Shown: positions 18,564 to 27,496 of the stretch, in pieces
Layout: each line of letters starts with the position of its first letter
Position numbering within the stretch: the stretch's first letter is position 1
Assembly: GCA_016845065.1 (NCBI GenBank)
Contig: JAERTG010000032.1
Coordinates: forward strand, 106,427 to 170,426
DNA: 64,000 nucleotides
Reading direction: 5' to 3'
Source: Fidelibacterota bacterium
GTDB taxonomy: Bacteria; Fidelibacterota; UBA8477; JABMPR01
Position numbers and translations under genes: made by a program
The notes under the pieces: model-generated
The model's input: the letters and a program-made list of their open reading frames with translations, nothing else
Databases searched by the model: none
What the model was told of the DNA's origin: nothing

Positions 18564-19559
18564 ATGAATATTGTTGATAAATTCATTGCCAGAGCACAGG
18601 ATAATCCAGCTCGCATCGTTTATCCCGAAGCCACTGATCCGCGCATTCTTCAAGCCGTTGAACGGGTTAATAAACAAGGTATTGCCACCCCTATACTGAT
18701 CGGTAACCCAGAGCAGGTTCAGGAAATAGCCAGGAAACAAAATTGCTCAATTGACGGAATTGAAATCATCGACAGCAAGTCAGATGCTCGTCTCGAAGAT
18801 TATGCTCAAGCTTATGCAAACCATCGTGACCTAAGAGAAGCCATTGCAAAAAAACTGGTTCGCAAACCACTCTCATTTGGTGGGATGATGGTTAATCAGG
18901 GCGCTGCTGATGGCATGGTAGCAGGGGTTGCCACAGCGACTAGTATCGTCATTCAAACCGCAACGCTCACAGTTGGTTTTCAAGAAGGGCTTTCAACTCC
19001 CAGTAGTTTCTTTATCATGATTATTCCTGAGTTTCAAGGAGAGCAGGACAAAATTTTTCTTTTTGCAGACTCGGCCGTGAACATTCAACCCAATGCTCAG
19101 CAATTGGCGGAGATCGCTATTGCGTCTGGAACAAATGCCAGAGCACTCTTGGGCATTGATCCAAAAATCGCCTTTTTATCCTTTTCTACCAAAGGTTCCG
19201 CAGGTCATCCTGATGCCGACAAAGTTATCGAAGCTCTTGGCATTGCCCGTAAAATTGATCCTGAATTTGATATGGATGGTGAGCTTCAGCTTGATGCCTC
19301 CATCATTCCTGGTGTTGCCTCTAAAAAGGTCCGGGAAAGCCCAGTTGCAGGACAAGCCAACGTCTTGGTTTTCCCCGATCTTGATGCAGGAAACATTGGT
19401 TATAAATTGGTCCAGTATTTGGCAAACGCGAAGGCCATCGGTCCAATTCTCCAGGGCTTTGCTAAACCTGTGAACGATATGAGCCGTGGTGCCAGTGTCG
19501 ATGATCTCATTGCTGTCTCCGCCATTACATCAGTCCAGGCTAAGGGACAATCGAAATGA
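18564..19559 (+). CDS. pta: Phosphate acetyltransferase
   Basis: A 331-residue protein. I start it at the ATG at 18564 (MNIVDKFIARAQDNPARIVYPEATDPR), which matches the family start and has a GAGG site upstream. It interconverts acetyl-CoA plus phosphate with acetyl phosphate plus CoA. Typical segments are MMVNQGAADGMVAGVATATS, FFIMIIPEF, FADSAVNIQP, STKGSAGHPD and the C-terminal NDMSRGASVDDL. It has the short form, without the N-terminal regulatory domains of E. coli Pta. Its stop overlaps the start of ackA by four bases, so the pair forms the substrate-level phosphorylation route from acetyl-CoA to acetate. Confidence 0.95.
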   Translation: MNIVDKFIARAQDNPARIVYPEATDPRILQAVERVNKQGIATPILIGNPEQVQEIARKQNCSIDGIEIIDSKSDARLEDYAQAYANHRDLREAIAKKLVRKPLSFGGMMVNQGAADGMVAGVATATSIVIQTATLTVGFQEGLSTPSSFFIMIIPEFQGEQDKIFLFADSAVNIQPNAQQLAEIAIASGTNARALLGIDPKIAFLSFSTKGSAGHPDADKVIEALGIARKIDPEFDMDGELQLDASIIPGVASKKVRESPVAGQANVLVFPDLDAGNIGYKLVQYLANAKAIGPILQGFAKPVNDMSRGASVDDLIAVSAITSVQAKGQSK

Positions 19560-20755
19560 AGATCCTGGTTTTCAATTGTGGTAGTTCATCCATCAAATAC
19601 AAATTATTTCAAATGCCCCAGGAAGAGATGCTAGCAGAGGGACTTGTAGAACGGGTCGGCTCAGAAGACGCCTTCGCTTCACTGAAAACATCACAGGGAA
19701 AAACCGAGAAAAACTTAAAAATTTCTGATTATCCCGCTGGTTTTGAAGTCATCAAAAAAATGTTACTTAATACTGAGAATGGGGCGATTCATTCCTTAGA
19801 CGAAATCAATGCCTGTGGGCATCGTGTGGTCCATGGAGGTGAAAGCTTTGGTGGATCCATGCCCATAGATGACGAGTTGGAGGAAGGCATTGAAGCCGTA
19901 TTCGAGCTCGCACCACTCCATAACCCCCCGAATTTGACTGGAATTCAGCAAGCCCGGCTCATGTTTGGTGGCATTCCCCAGGTTGCCTGCTTCGATACAG
20001 CATTTCACCACAGTATTCCTGAAGTTGCCTACCGCTACGCCCTACCGGAAAAGTTGTATACTGATTTGCAGGTTAGACGCTATGGTTTTCATGGAATGTC
20101 CCACCAATATGTTGCTCGACAGGCCGCGCAGAAGATGGGGAAGCATAAATATTCTGTAAACTTGATTACCTGCCACCTTGGCAATGGATCGTCTGTAACC
20201 GCAATTAAGGATGGTCATTCCGTAGATACCAGTATGGGCCTCACGCCACTGGAGGGTCTGGTTATGGGAACCCGTAGCGGTGACCTTGATCCTGGCATCC
20301 TCTTCTATCTCAATCGCAAAGGTTATGACACGGATAGTCTGGATACCCTGCTCAACAAACAATCTGGTCTCCTTGGAATATCCGGGAGTTCCAATGATGT
20401 TAGGGATCTTGAATTAAAAGCCGATGGTGGTGATGATAGAGCTGAGTTGGCCCTGAATATCTTCGCCTATCGTATAAAAAAATATATCGGCGCTTACATG
20501 GCTGTGCTTAACCGGGTTGATGCCATCGTTTTTACAGGAGGCATCGGTGAAAACGGCGCTGCTATGCGACACAGAATTCTGTCGGATATGGATCAGCAAG
20601 GTGTGGTCATTGATGAAATGAGAAATGAGGTTCATGCTGGAGTAGCAGGTGAAATTCAAGGAGCTACATCACGAGTTAAAATCATGATTATTCCAACCAA
20701 TGAAGAACTGGCCATTGCTCGTGACACTTTCAAACTCACAACAAAAAACAACTGA
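19556..20755 (+). CDS. ackA: Acetate kinase
   Basis: A 399-residue ASKHA-fold kinase that converts acetyl phosphate and ADP to acetate and ATP. Signature motifs are VFNCGSSSIKYKLF at the N-terminus, HRVVHGGE (substrate Arg/His), FDTAFHHSIP, RRYGFHGMSHQYV, CHLGNGSSVTAI and FTGGIGENGAAMR. Length is normal. It overlaps pta by ATGA and is followed after 18 bases by an acyl carrier protein gene, an uncommon neighbour. Confidence 0.97.
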   Translation: MKILVFNCGSSSIKYKLFQMPQEEMLAEGLVERVGSEDAFASLKTSQGKTEKNLKISDYPAGFEVIKKMLLNTENGAIHSLDEINACGHRVVHGGESFGGSMPIDDELEEGIEAVFELAPLHNPPNLTGIQQARLMFGGIPQVACFDTAFHHSIPEVAYRYALPEKLYTDLQVRRYGFHGMSHQYVARQAAQKMGKHKYSVNLITCHLGNGSSVTAIKDGHSVDTSMGLTPLEGLVMGTRSGDLDPGILFYLNRKGYDTDSLDTLLNKQSGLLGISGSSNDVRDLELKADGGDDRAELALNIFAYRIKKYIGAYMAVLNRVDAIVFTGGIGENGAAMRHRILSDMDQQGVVIDEMRNEVHAGVAGEIQGATSRVKIMIIPTNEELAIARDTFKLTTKNN

Positions 20756-20773
20756 TAAATCAGGAGATGAACG

Positions 20774-21013
20774 ATGTCAACCTTAGATAGAATTAAAAAT
20801 GTAGCTGCTGAACTATTAAAAATTGAAACCTCTCGCGTCCAGGAAGCATCCCGGTTTGTAGAGGATCTTGGTGCTGATTCCATGCAATCCATAGAACTGG
20901 TTGCTGCCTTTGAAGAAGAGTTTGATATCGAGATGGATGAGGATGCTGCATTGGGTGTTAAAACGGTTGGAGATGCAGTTGGTTTTATTGACAAGGTGAT
21001 GGCTGAGGGGTGA
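20774..21013 (+). CDS. acpP: Acyl carrier protein
   Basis: A 79-residue acidic helical protein with the phosphopantetheine attachment motif DLGADSMQSIELV; the modified serine is Ser36. The usual AcpP motif is DSLDTVEL, so this copy has Met-Gln-Ser after the serine. It is not next to fab genes but between ackA and a GntR regulator, so it may be a dedicated carrier rather than the housekeeping one. An AGGAG site lies about 8 bases upstream. It is followed after 6 bases by the regulator. Confidence 0.88.
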   Translation: MSTLDRIKNVAAELLKIETSRVQEASRFVEDLGADSMQSIELVAAFEEEFDIEMDEDAALGVKTVGDAVGFIDKVMAEG

Positions 21014-21019
21014 TCACTC

Positions 21020-21787
21020 ATGTGTGGCGAAAGACTTCTCAATAAAACCTACCTGGATAAGAGCAGTTATATCCCGCTCTACATTCAGGTCAGAGATATT
21101 GTAAAAGAGCTGATTAACTCAGGAAAACTTCAACCTGGGGACCAGATACCCAGCGAGAATGAGTTATCCTCTGAATACAATATTAGCCGCATGACTGTAA
21201 GACAAGCCAGTCAGGAGCTTCTTCGCGAGGGATATATCGTCATCAGGCGCGGGGAGGGAACTTTTGTCAACGCTGCCTCCCATACTCAAATGCTTCTCAA
21301 GCTTGAGGGATTTTCCTCAGAGATGGCTAAACTGGGATATCGGAATCACTCACGAGTTCTCAAAATTGAAAAGGTTGAATCCTTCGATTCATTTGGGATG
21401 GCTTATACTGGTCTCGGTAAAGAACCAGGTGAAGCCCTGGTGCGGATACGCAGAGTGCGTTACGTAGAGGATACACCTTTTGCTATTGAAACATCTTTCT
21501 TACCCCTGGATGTGGGACAGGGTCTTCTGAATCCTCGCATGGCTGATGACACATCTATTTATAACTACATAGAGAAAGACTTACATATCAGGCTTTCCCG
21601 GGCAGACCATGTGATCCAGCCCGGTTTAGCCGATCAAGAGCTTTCAAAACTTCTGGAAATTGCCAAAGGGAGTCCAGTTTTGAATCTACATGGGACAACC
21701 TTTTCTATGAATAATCAACCTGTGGAATATCTCGAAGGTATTTACAGGGGTGATAAATATGAATTGAAAGTTGTGATCACTAAATAG
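21020..21787 (+). CDS. GntR/HutC-family transcriptional regulator (NagR-like)
   Basis: A 255-residue regulator. An N-terminal winged helix-turn-helix (IPSENELSSEYNISRMTVRQ, about residues 43-62, wing IRRGEGTFV) is followed by a UTRA ligand-binding domain from about residue 90 (RVLKIEKVESF ... RRVRYVEDTPFAIETSFLP). Members of this group sense sugar phosphates; NagR/YvoA bind glucosamine-6-phosphate or GlcNAc-6-phosphate. The gene for glucosamine-6-phosphate deaminase lies two genes downstream, so control of amino-sugar use is the best inference. It is 6 bases after acpP and 10 bases before the DUF4954 gene. Confidence 0.85.
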   Translation: MCGERLLNKTYLDKSSYIPLYIQVRDIVKELINSGKLQPGDQIPSENELSSEYNISRMTVRQASQELLREGYIVIRRGEGTFVNAASHTQMLLKLEGFSSEMAKLGYRNHSRVLKIEKVESFDSFGMAYTGLGKEPGEALVRIRRVRYVEDTPFAIETSFLPLDVGQGLLNPRMADDTSIYNYIEKDLHIRLSRADHVIQPGLADQELSKLLEIAKGSPVLNLHGTTFSMNNQPVEYLEGIYRGDKYELKVVITK

Positions 21788-21797
21788 GAAATCAAGG

Positions 21798-23765
21798 ATG
21801 AATTCTGAACAATATTTAGCTCTGACACCCGAGGCCATCAAAATTCTAAAAAGTAATGGATGCTGGTCGCGGAGCTGGTCAAAGGTAAAAGTGACCAAGG
21901 GTTTTGACCCGACACGTATTGCTGGAACCATTTTTCGGGGGCAGGTACGCATCGGTCGTCTCGAGGGTGAGTTTATACCAAAAGATGGTATTCGGCGTTA
22001 TGCAGGAATTTTTGATGCTAACCTGCACAATGTTCACATCGGAGACAACTGCCATATCTCGAATATCAATGGTTGGCTCTCAAACCTAGTAATTGAAGAC
22101 AATGTGCTCATAGAGAATGCAGGCTCAATTGTATGCCAGGGAGAATCCACTTTTGGAAATGGGCATACAATTGAAGTTCTCAATGAAGGTGGGGGACGTG
22201 AGTTAAAAATCACTGAAATGACCAGCGCACAGACTGCCTATTTGTCTACCATGTATCGACACGATCCCGAGTTGATAAAGGCTTTAGATAAGATCGCCGA
22301 CACATATGCCAGGAGTGTTCAGTCCGACCGAGCAACCATTGGCGAAGGTTCAAAACTATTTCACTGCCAAAATATCGTTAACGTTAACATTGGTAGAGGT
22401 GCTATTCTCAGGGGCATTCAAAACCTAAAGGAAGGTACAGTTGCTTCATCACCAGAGGCTTCCACGTTTGTCGGTGATGGTGTAATTGCCAAAAATTTTA
22501 TCATTCAGAAAGGAGCGTATGTATCTGATGGTGCCCTTCTTGCTTCATCACTGATTGGTGAAGCCTCAAAAATTGGTAAGCAGTTCTCGGCCGAAAATTC
22601 TGTCTTGTTCTCCAACTCAGAAGGCTTCCATAGTGAGGTTTGTTCCATTTTTGCTGGGCCATATACAGTCACCCATCATCGTTCCACCCTCCTCATAGCT
22701 GGGATGTTCTCCTTTTTCAATGCCGGAAGTGGTACCAATCAATCCAATCATATGTACAAGATGGGACCACTACACCAGGGCATTATTGAGCGTGGCGGAA
22801 AGACAGGCTCATCCTCATATCTGCTTTGGCCATCCAGGGTAGGCGCTTTTTCTGCTATTATGGGCAAGCATTATGCAAATTTTGACAGCTCGGATTTCCC
22901 CTTCTCCTATGTAAATGAGGACAGCGGTCAATCTACTCTAGTTCCCGGCATGAACTTTTTTACCGTCGGTACGATGCGAGATGGCTTGAAATGGCCAACG
23001 CGTGATGGTCGCAAGAACACAGACAAACTAGATCAAATCAATTTCGAGGTTCTGTCACCCTATACTGGTCAAAAAATGATGCAGGGACAATCCATCCTGT
23101 TGGATTTATATGCCCAAGCTGAAAGAGGTCAGGAGTATGTAAGTCACAAGGGGATTCTCATCAAGCGCTTATTGCTCAAAACCTGCAGTCGCTATTATCG
23201 CATGGCGCTTGAGAAATATCTGGGTGATGCTCTCATTGCCAGACTCAAAGCCGCTACTGTGAAAAAGTTAGCTGATCTCCTTGATCAGACCGAGGGCTCC
23301 CATGGTGGTCCCTGGGTGGATGTCTCGGGATTATTGTGTGCCCAGTCCCGCCTCGAGAAATTGTTGGACAGGATCAAGGGTGGTGATGTGGCTGACCTGG
23401 AGAGTCTCCAGGCTGAGCTCACAATAATTCAAGGGAGTTTCAGTCTGGATGAGTGGTCCTGGATTATCAAGGCTATACCGGAAATTTATGGATTTGAGGA
23501 ACTCAATCATGAAAATCTGATAACCATACTGGACAGGTGGAAAGTTTCTTCCACCAAACTTCTCAATATGGTAGAAATGGATGCCTCCAAAGAGTTTGAA
23601 GGAAATGTGAGAACTGGATTTGGAATTGATGGGCATCAGGACGAAGACTTCACTGAAGTTCGTGGAAAATTTGAATCAAACTCTTTTAAAAAGCAATTAG
23701 ATGAAATGAGACAGGTGGTAGAAAGTGGCTATGACCAAAGCCTCAGCATCTTGAACAATTTATAA
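21798..23765 (+). CDS. DUF4954 family protein with left-handed beta-helix
   Basis: A 655-residue cytoplasmic protein. After a short N-terminal region it shows hexapeptide-type repeats (NVHIGDNCHISNINGWLSN, LVIEDNVLIENAG, ATIGEGSKLFHCQNI, TFVGDGVIAKNFIIQ) of a left-handed parallel beta-helix like sugar-nucleotide acyl- or uridylyltransferases. A conserved block HHRSTLLIAGMFSFFNAGSG follows, then a helical C-terminal third. I recognise it as the DUF4954 family common in Bacteroidetes and relatives. Its place between an amino-sugar regulator and nagB suggests a role in sugar-phosphate or sugar-nucleotide chemistry. No biochemical function is known to me. Confidence 0.75.
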   Translation: MNSEQYLALTPEAIKILKSNGCWSRSWSKVKVTKGFDPTRIAGTIFRGQVRIGRLEGEFIPKDGIRRYAGIFDANLHNVHIGDNCHISNINGWLSNLVIEDNVLIENAGSIVCQGESTFGNGHTIEVLNEGGGRELKITEMTSAQTAYLSTMYRHDPELIKALDKIADTYARSVQSDRATIGEGSKLFHCQNIVNVNIGRGAILRGIQNLKEGTVASSPEASTFVGDGVIAKNFIIQKGAYVSDGALLASSLIGEASKIGKQFSAENSVLFSNSEGFHSEVCSIFAGPYTVTHHRSTLLIAGMFSFFNAGSGTNQSNHMYKMGPLHQGIIERGGKTGSSSYLLWPSRVGAFSAIMGKHYANFDSSDFPFSYVNEDSGQSTLVPGMNFFTVGTMRDGLKWPTRDGRKNTDKLDQINFEVLSPYTGQKMMQGQSILLDLYAQAERGQEYVSHKGILIKRLLLKTCSRYYRMALEKYLGDALIARLKAATVKKLADLLDQTEGSHGGPWVDVSGLLCAQSRLEKLLDRIKGGDVADLESLQAELTIIQGSFSLDEWSWIIKAIPEIYGFEELNHENLITILDRWKVSSTKLLNMVEMDASKEFEGNVRTGFGIDGHQDEDFTEVRGKFESNSFKKQLDEMRQVVESGYDQSLSILNNL

Positions 23766-23777
23766 AGCGGAGAAAAA

Positions 23778-24584
23778 ATGAGACTCATTATTCAGACTAA
23801 TTATGATCGACTAAGCAAGTGGACGGCACATTACATTGCGAAAAGTATCAATGATTTTGCTCCCACAAAGAACAATCCCTATGTGCTTGGGCTGCCGACA
23901 GGGTCCTCTCCAGTTGGCACATATAAGCAAATAGTAAAGCTTGTGAACGAGGGTCGCGTTTCATTTGAGAATGTCATCACCTTCAATATGGACGAATATG
24001 TCAATATCAGGGAAGGTCACCCAGAGAGCTATCACTCGTTTATGCGTCAGAACCTTTTTAATCACATCGGCATACCTGAGGAAAATATCAATATTCTAAA
24101 TGGTAACGCCGAGGACCTGGTTGGAGAGTGTGATGCCTTTGAAGCCAAGATCAAATCAGTGGGTGGGATTCGTCTTTTTCTCGGAGGTATCGGTCCAGAC
24201 GGCCACATTGCCTTTAATGAACCTGGATCATCACTCCATTCCAGAACTCGTGTAAAAACATTAACATACGATACGAGAATTGCTAATTCCCGTTTTTTTG
24301 GGAATGATATTGACTCCGTTCCTAAGCTGGCTTTGACTGTTGGTGTCGGTACGGTTACTGATTCTAAAGAAGTAGTTCTCATCGTTAATGGTCACTCAAA
24401 AGCCAGAGCGCTTTACAAGATGATAGAGGAGGGGGTTAACCATATGTGGACTTCATCAGCACTACAGCTTCATCCAAAATCGATGGTCGTCTGTGATGAG
24501 GATGCCACGTACGAACTCAAACACGGAACTTATAGATACTTCAGGGACATCGAGAAGGGAAACCTCGAGCCCTTTGTCATATAA
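23778..24584 (+). CDS. nagB: Glucosamine-6-phosphate deaminase
   Basis: A 268-residue NagB. It converts glucosamine-6-phosphate to fructose-6-phosphate and ammonia. Active-site features are the phosphate loop [12 protein letters not shown], the catalytic Asp72 in FNMDEY and [17 protein letters not shown], which holds the ring-opening His and its Glu partner. Length is typical of the E. coli form. It ends the operon, with a strong hairpin terminator at 24611-24638. Confidence 0.95.
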   Translation: MRLIIQTNYDRLSKWTAHYIAKSINDFAPTKNNPYVLGLPTGSSPVGTYKQIVKLVNEGRVSFENVITFNMDEYVNIREGHPESYHSFMRQNLFNHIGIPEENINILNGNAEDLVGECDAFEAKIKSVGGIRLFLGGIGPDGHIAFNEPGSSLHSRTRVKTLTYDTRIANSRFFGNDIDSVPKLALTVGVGTVTDSKEVVLIVNGHSKARALYKMIEEGVNHMWTSSALQLHPKSMVVCDEDATYELKHGTYRYFRDIEKGNLEPFVI

Positions 24585-24610
24585 AACGCTAGACGTACAC
24601 ACACCTCCAA

Positions 24611-24638
24611 AAGAAGCCCCTGAGATCAGGGGCTTCTT
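24611..24638. terminator. Strong bidirectional hairpin between nagB and the thioredoxin gene
   Basis: A perfect 13-bp stem AAGAAGCCCCTGA / TCAGGGGCTTCTT with a 2-base loop lies between two convergent genes. It can serve both strands. Confidence 0.8.
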
Positions 24639-24667
24639 GGTTGATGGACAGTTTTATTGAGAAAATG

Positions 24668-25513
24668 CTATTTCAGCAGAAGAATTTTTCTCGTATGGAG
24701 ACCGCCATCATGAAACAGGGTAGCCATGTAGACACCGCTGGGCATCTCAGCACCTGATTCATCCCTGGAGTTCCAGTTTATCTGGTGTGAGCCTGCTGAC
24801 AAATCAACATTGAGTAACCATCGGACGGCCCTACCCTGATTATCAAACACTGAAAGTGTCACTGAGCCTGATCGAAGGAGCTCAAATTGGATTGTCGTTT
24901 CCGCATTAAATGGGTTGGGATACACTGTGAGCAAGTTGTGTCGTTCCGGTTGTTCTAACACCTCTTCCACCTCAGTGGCAAGGAGCAATTCGTCCAGTAA
25001 ACTTGTGATGGCTGATTCATTAAATCCAATCGAGTTGTATTGAACGATACCATTCATATCAATGATGGTATTGCGGGGGATAGCTCCATTCCCAAAATCA
25101 CTCCAGATATTTGACCCACGATCGTCAGCCACCGGATATGAAGCTCCCAGACTAGCCCAGGCTTGACAGTTCAATGAGTTAAAATCGCTACCCAGGGATA
25201 CAATCAGGAGACCTTCATCGGCTCTCGATTGGTGAAACGATTCCAGGTGCGGAACCTCCGCACGACAGCTGCCTCACCAGGATGCGAAAAAATTTAGCCA
25301 AACAACACGCGTGTCCGTTCCCTGATCTGGTTCCAGTAAACTGCCCAGCGTCACATTCCCAGCGTCATTTGCGCAAAAACTCACAACCTTGTCTCTGGTG
25401 GTCTGACTTATTGTTTGCCCCACACTGTATTGACCAATAGCCACGCTTCCTAGAAAGTGTATACTGAAGACCAGGGCTAGGATAGAAAACTTGGTCGCTT
25501 TTTTATTATACAT
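24668..25513 (-). CDS. Secreted TlpA-like thioredoxin, probable selenoprotein (in-frame TGA as Sec80)
   Basis: The frame reads 79 residues, then TGA at 25274-25276, then 201 more residues. Read through, the site is FFASW-U-GSC-RAEVPHLESF, exactly where TlpA/redoxin proteins have W-C-x-x-C. The cis-proline segment GAIPRNTIIDMNG follows. A signal peptide (MYNKKATKFSILALVFSIHFLG) directs export, and residues ~198-281 are a type IX-like sorting domain (YPNPFNAETTIQF). A GGAG site precedes the ATG. A SECIS-like hairpin starts 10 bases after the TGA. I therefore annotate a selenocysteine-containing extracytoplasmic thiol-disulfide oxidoreductase. The alternative is a pseudogene by a nonsense change, but the intact downstream frame argues against decay. 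Confidence 0.8.
25247..25276 (-). promoter_or_regulatory. UGA codon and bacterial SECIS-like hairpin
   Basis: On the minus strand the TGA (25276-25274) is followed by 10 bases and then a perfect 6-bp stem GUGCGG / CCGCAC closing the loop AGGUU (hairpin at 25263-25247). The spacing and the AGGU apical loop match E. coli fdhF, where a 17-base hairpin with loop AGGUCU begins about 11 bases after UGA. The bulged U of fdhF is absent here. Confidence 0.75.
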
Positions 25514-25722
25514 AAAAACTCCATTGACAGTTCAAATTCTTTAAAATTTATTATTCCTCTACTCCAATTTAGAATGGACTGCACAAATAAGTGTCATAGG
25601 AATGACATTTAACCTAAAGGTGCATCTGAAAACTTTTTAAATAAATTTTCATGTATCTTCTCCTAATTCGATAATATTTTAAGCTATATTGAGTTGCACT
25701 TAAAATGTTTCAGGAGATGAAG

Positions 25723-26193
25723 ATGGTTGATGATCGTGATATCCAGATATTGGAACTACTACAGGAAAACGGACGCGCCACTGCCAGTGAAATTGCCAGA
25801 GTCGTACAACTCTCAATTCCAGCAGTTGGTGAGAGAATGAAAAAACTCACGGAGAATGGCTTGATAAAAGGATATTCTACAGTCGTGAACCATAAGAAGG
25901 CCGGTTTGGATCTTACCGCTTTTGTATTCATTGTCAGCGAACATTCCGATCATTATGATAAGTTTGTTGAGCAAGCGTCAATGTCTGCCTCCGTTTTGGA
26001 GTGTCACTCCATTATCGGCGGAGGTTCTCACATCCTGAAGGTCAGGGCCAGAAACTCACAAGCCCTGGAAGACCTGTTGTATGAAATTCAAAATTGGCCT
26101 GGAGTGAATAGAACCCAATCAAATCTGGTTTTATCCACATACAAGGAAACCACATCGATTGACCTGCATGCCCTGCTGCCTGAAAACAGCTAA
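25723..26193 (+). CDS. Lrp/AsnC-family transcriptional regulator
   Basis: A 156-residue regulator if started at the ATG at 25723, which has AGGAG six bases upstream (25712-25716); ATGs at 25705 and 25717 are alternatives. The N-terminal helix-turn-helix (ATASEIARVVQLSIPAVGERMKKL) is followed by an RAM effector domain (TAFVFIVSEHSDHYDKF ... VLECHSIIGGGSHILKVRA). Lrp proteins respond to amino acids and control nitrogen genes. The next gene is glutamine synthetase, so direct control of glnA is plausible. The start of the divergent selenoprotein gene is also within about 210 bases. Confidence 0.85.
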   Translation: MVDDRDIQILELLQENGRATASEIARVVQLSIPAVGERMKKLTENGLIKGYSTVVNHKKAGLDLTAFVFIVSEHSDHYDKFVEQASMSASVLECHSIIGGGSHILKVRARNSQALEDLLYEIQNWPGVNRTQSNLVLSTYKETTSIDLHALLPENS

Positions 26194-26270
26194 TCAAGCT
26201 AAATATTTCGTCAATATCAATTAATCACCTTATATTTTTAAATATATTTTAATTATTTCTTAAATTATTA

Positions 26271-26334
26271 TTGACAATTAGTGAGGTGGCTTGTTAATTG
26301 TTTGTCATGATGATTAAGCGAATAGTCAATTAAC
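26271..26334 (+). promoter_or_regulatory. glnA promoter candidate with inverted repeat
   Basis: TTGACA (26271-26276) and TTAATT (26294-26299), 17 bases apart, form a plausible sigma-70-type promoter about 60 bases before glnA. An 8-bp inverted repeat GTTAATTG (26293-26300) / CAATTAAC (26327-26334) overlaps the -10 and could bind the neighbouring Lrp protein or form a leader stem. Confidence 0.45.
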
Positions 26335-26356
26335 AATTCGACTGAGGAGTACTCCC

Positions 26357-27367
26357 ATGGCAAAAATTAAAGCTGAATATATTTGGATCGATGGTCACCA
26401 ACCCACATCCAAGCTCCGTTCTAAAACAAAAATTATTGATGGACCTGTCACTTCAGTGGATCAAATTCCTGAATGGGGTTTTGATGGTTCAAGCACCATG
26501 CAGGCTGTGGGGCACGATAGTGATCGCTCACTCCACCCCGTTTCATTTTATCCAGATCCTATTCGAGGTGGTGATAACATCCTTGTCATGAATGCTGTAT
26601 GCTATCCTGATGGAAAATCTCACGAATCAAACAAGAGGGATCATCTTGTAGAAGTAGCTAAGAAATTCGAGGCAGAGGAATCATGGTTTGGTATCGAACA
26701 GGAATACACTTTTTTTCAGGGTCGTGCTCCCCTGGGTTGGCCTGATGGAGGATATCCAGCTCCACAGGGTCCATTCTACTGTGGTGTAGGTGCCGATGAG
26801 GTCTTTGGTCGCGATATTGTAGAAGATCACATGGAGGCCTGTTTAAGGGCCGGCATTGGCATATCCGGCGTGAATGCTGAAGTCATGCCTGGTCAATGGG
26901 AATTTCAGATCGGTCCATTAGGTCCACTGGAGAGTGGAGATCAGTTATGGATGGCTCGCTGGTTATTGTATAGAATTGCTGAAGAATATGGCGTCAATGC
27001 CAGTATTCACCCCAAACCAGTTAAGGGCGATTGGAACGGTGCAGGAGCCCATACCAATTTTAGCACCAAAGCCATGAGAGAAACTGGTGGATATGATGTC
27101 GTTGAAGCTGCCTGTAAGAAGTTGGGTAAGAAACACGAGGAGCATATCGCTGTCTATGGCGCTCACAATGAAGAGCGTCTCACTGGACTACACGAAACCT
27201 GTTCCATTCATGAATATAGGTATGGGGTGAGTGATCGGGGTGCTTCCGTCCGTATTCCGCTTCAAACCGTGAAAGAAGGCAAAGGCTATCTGGAGGATAG
27301 ACGTCCTTCTGCCAATATGGATCCTTATGAAGTTTGTGCCATTTTGTTAGAGACTGTCTGCACTTAA
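26357..27367 (+). CDS. Glutamine synthetase type II (eukaryote-like GSII)
   Basis: A 336-residue short glutamine synthetase. It has AEYIWIDG, the beta-grasp segment IPEWGFDGSSTMQA and the ATP/metal segment WFGIEQEYTFFQ. These are followed by INAEVMPGQWEFQIGP-type sequence (GVNAEVMPGQWEFQIGPLGP) and NGAGAHTNFSTKAMR. The size and the motif set fit GSII, not the ~470-residue bacterial GSI that is adenylylated, and no adenylylation Tyr region is present. It makes glutamine from glutamate, ammonia and ATP in the cytoplasm. A strong terminator follows. Confidence 0.93.
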   Translation: MAKIKAEYIWIDGHQPTSKLRSKTKIIDGPVTSVDQIPEWGFDGSSTMQAVGHDSDRSLHPVSFYPDPIRGGDNILVMNAVCYPDGKSHESNKRDHLVEVAKKFEAEESWFGIEQEYTFFQGRAPLGWPDGGYPAPQGPFYCGVGADEVFGRDIVEDHMEACLRAGIGISGVNAEVMPGQWEFQIGPLGPLESGDQLWMARWLLYRIAEEYGVNASIHPKPVKGDWNGAGAHTNFSTKAMRETGGYDVVEAACKKLGKKHEEHIAVYGAHNEERLTGLHETCSIHEYRYGVSDRGASVRIPLQTVKEGKGYLEDRRPSANMDPYEVCAILLETVCT

Positions 27368-27394
27368 AGACTTCTTCCCCTTTATGAGGATTTT

Positions 27395-27429
27395 AAAAAG
27401 CCACCTCTGTCAATAGAGGTGGCTTTTTT
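27395..27429 (+). terminator. Rho-independent terminator of glnA
   Basis: The stem AAAAAGCCACCTCT / AGAGGTGGCTTTTT with a 6-base loop ends in a T run. Confidence 0.85.
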
Positions 27430-27496
27430 TATTGCGGGAAACTCATGGGAGATTGAGGCTCTCAAACTCACGTCTAGATCTAGACGCTCTGTTTTC

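Noticed and set aside
25274..25276. Reading the thioredoxin as two separate genes or a pseudogene
   Set aside because: The stop is exactly at the active-site cysteine, the frame is intact on both sides and a SECIS-like hairpin follows; selenocysteine explains all of these.
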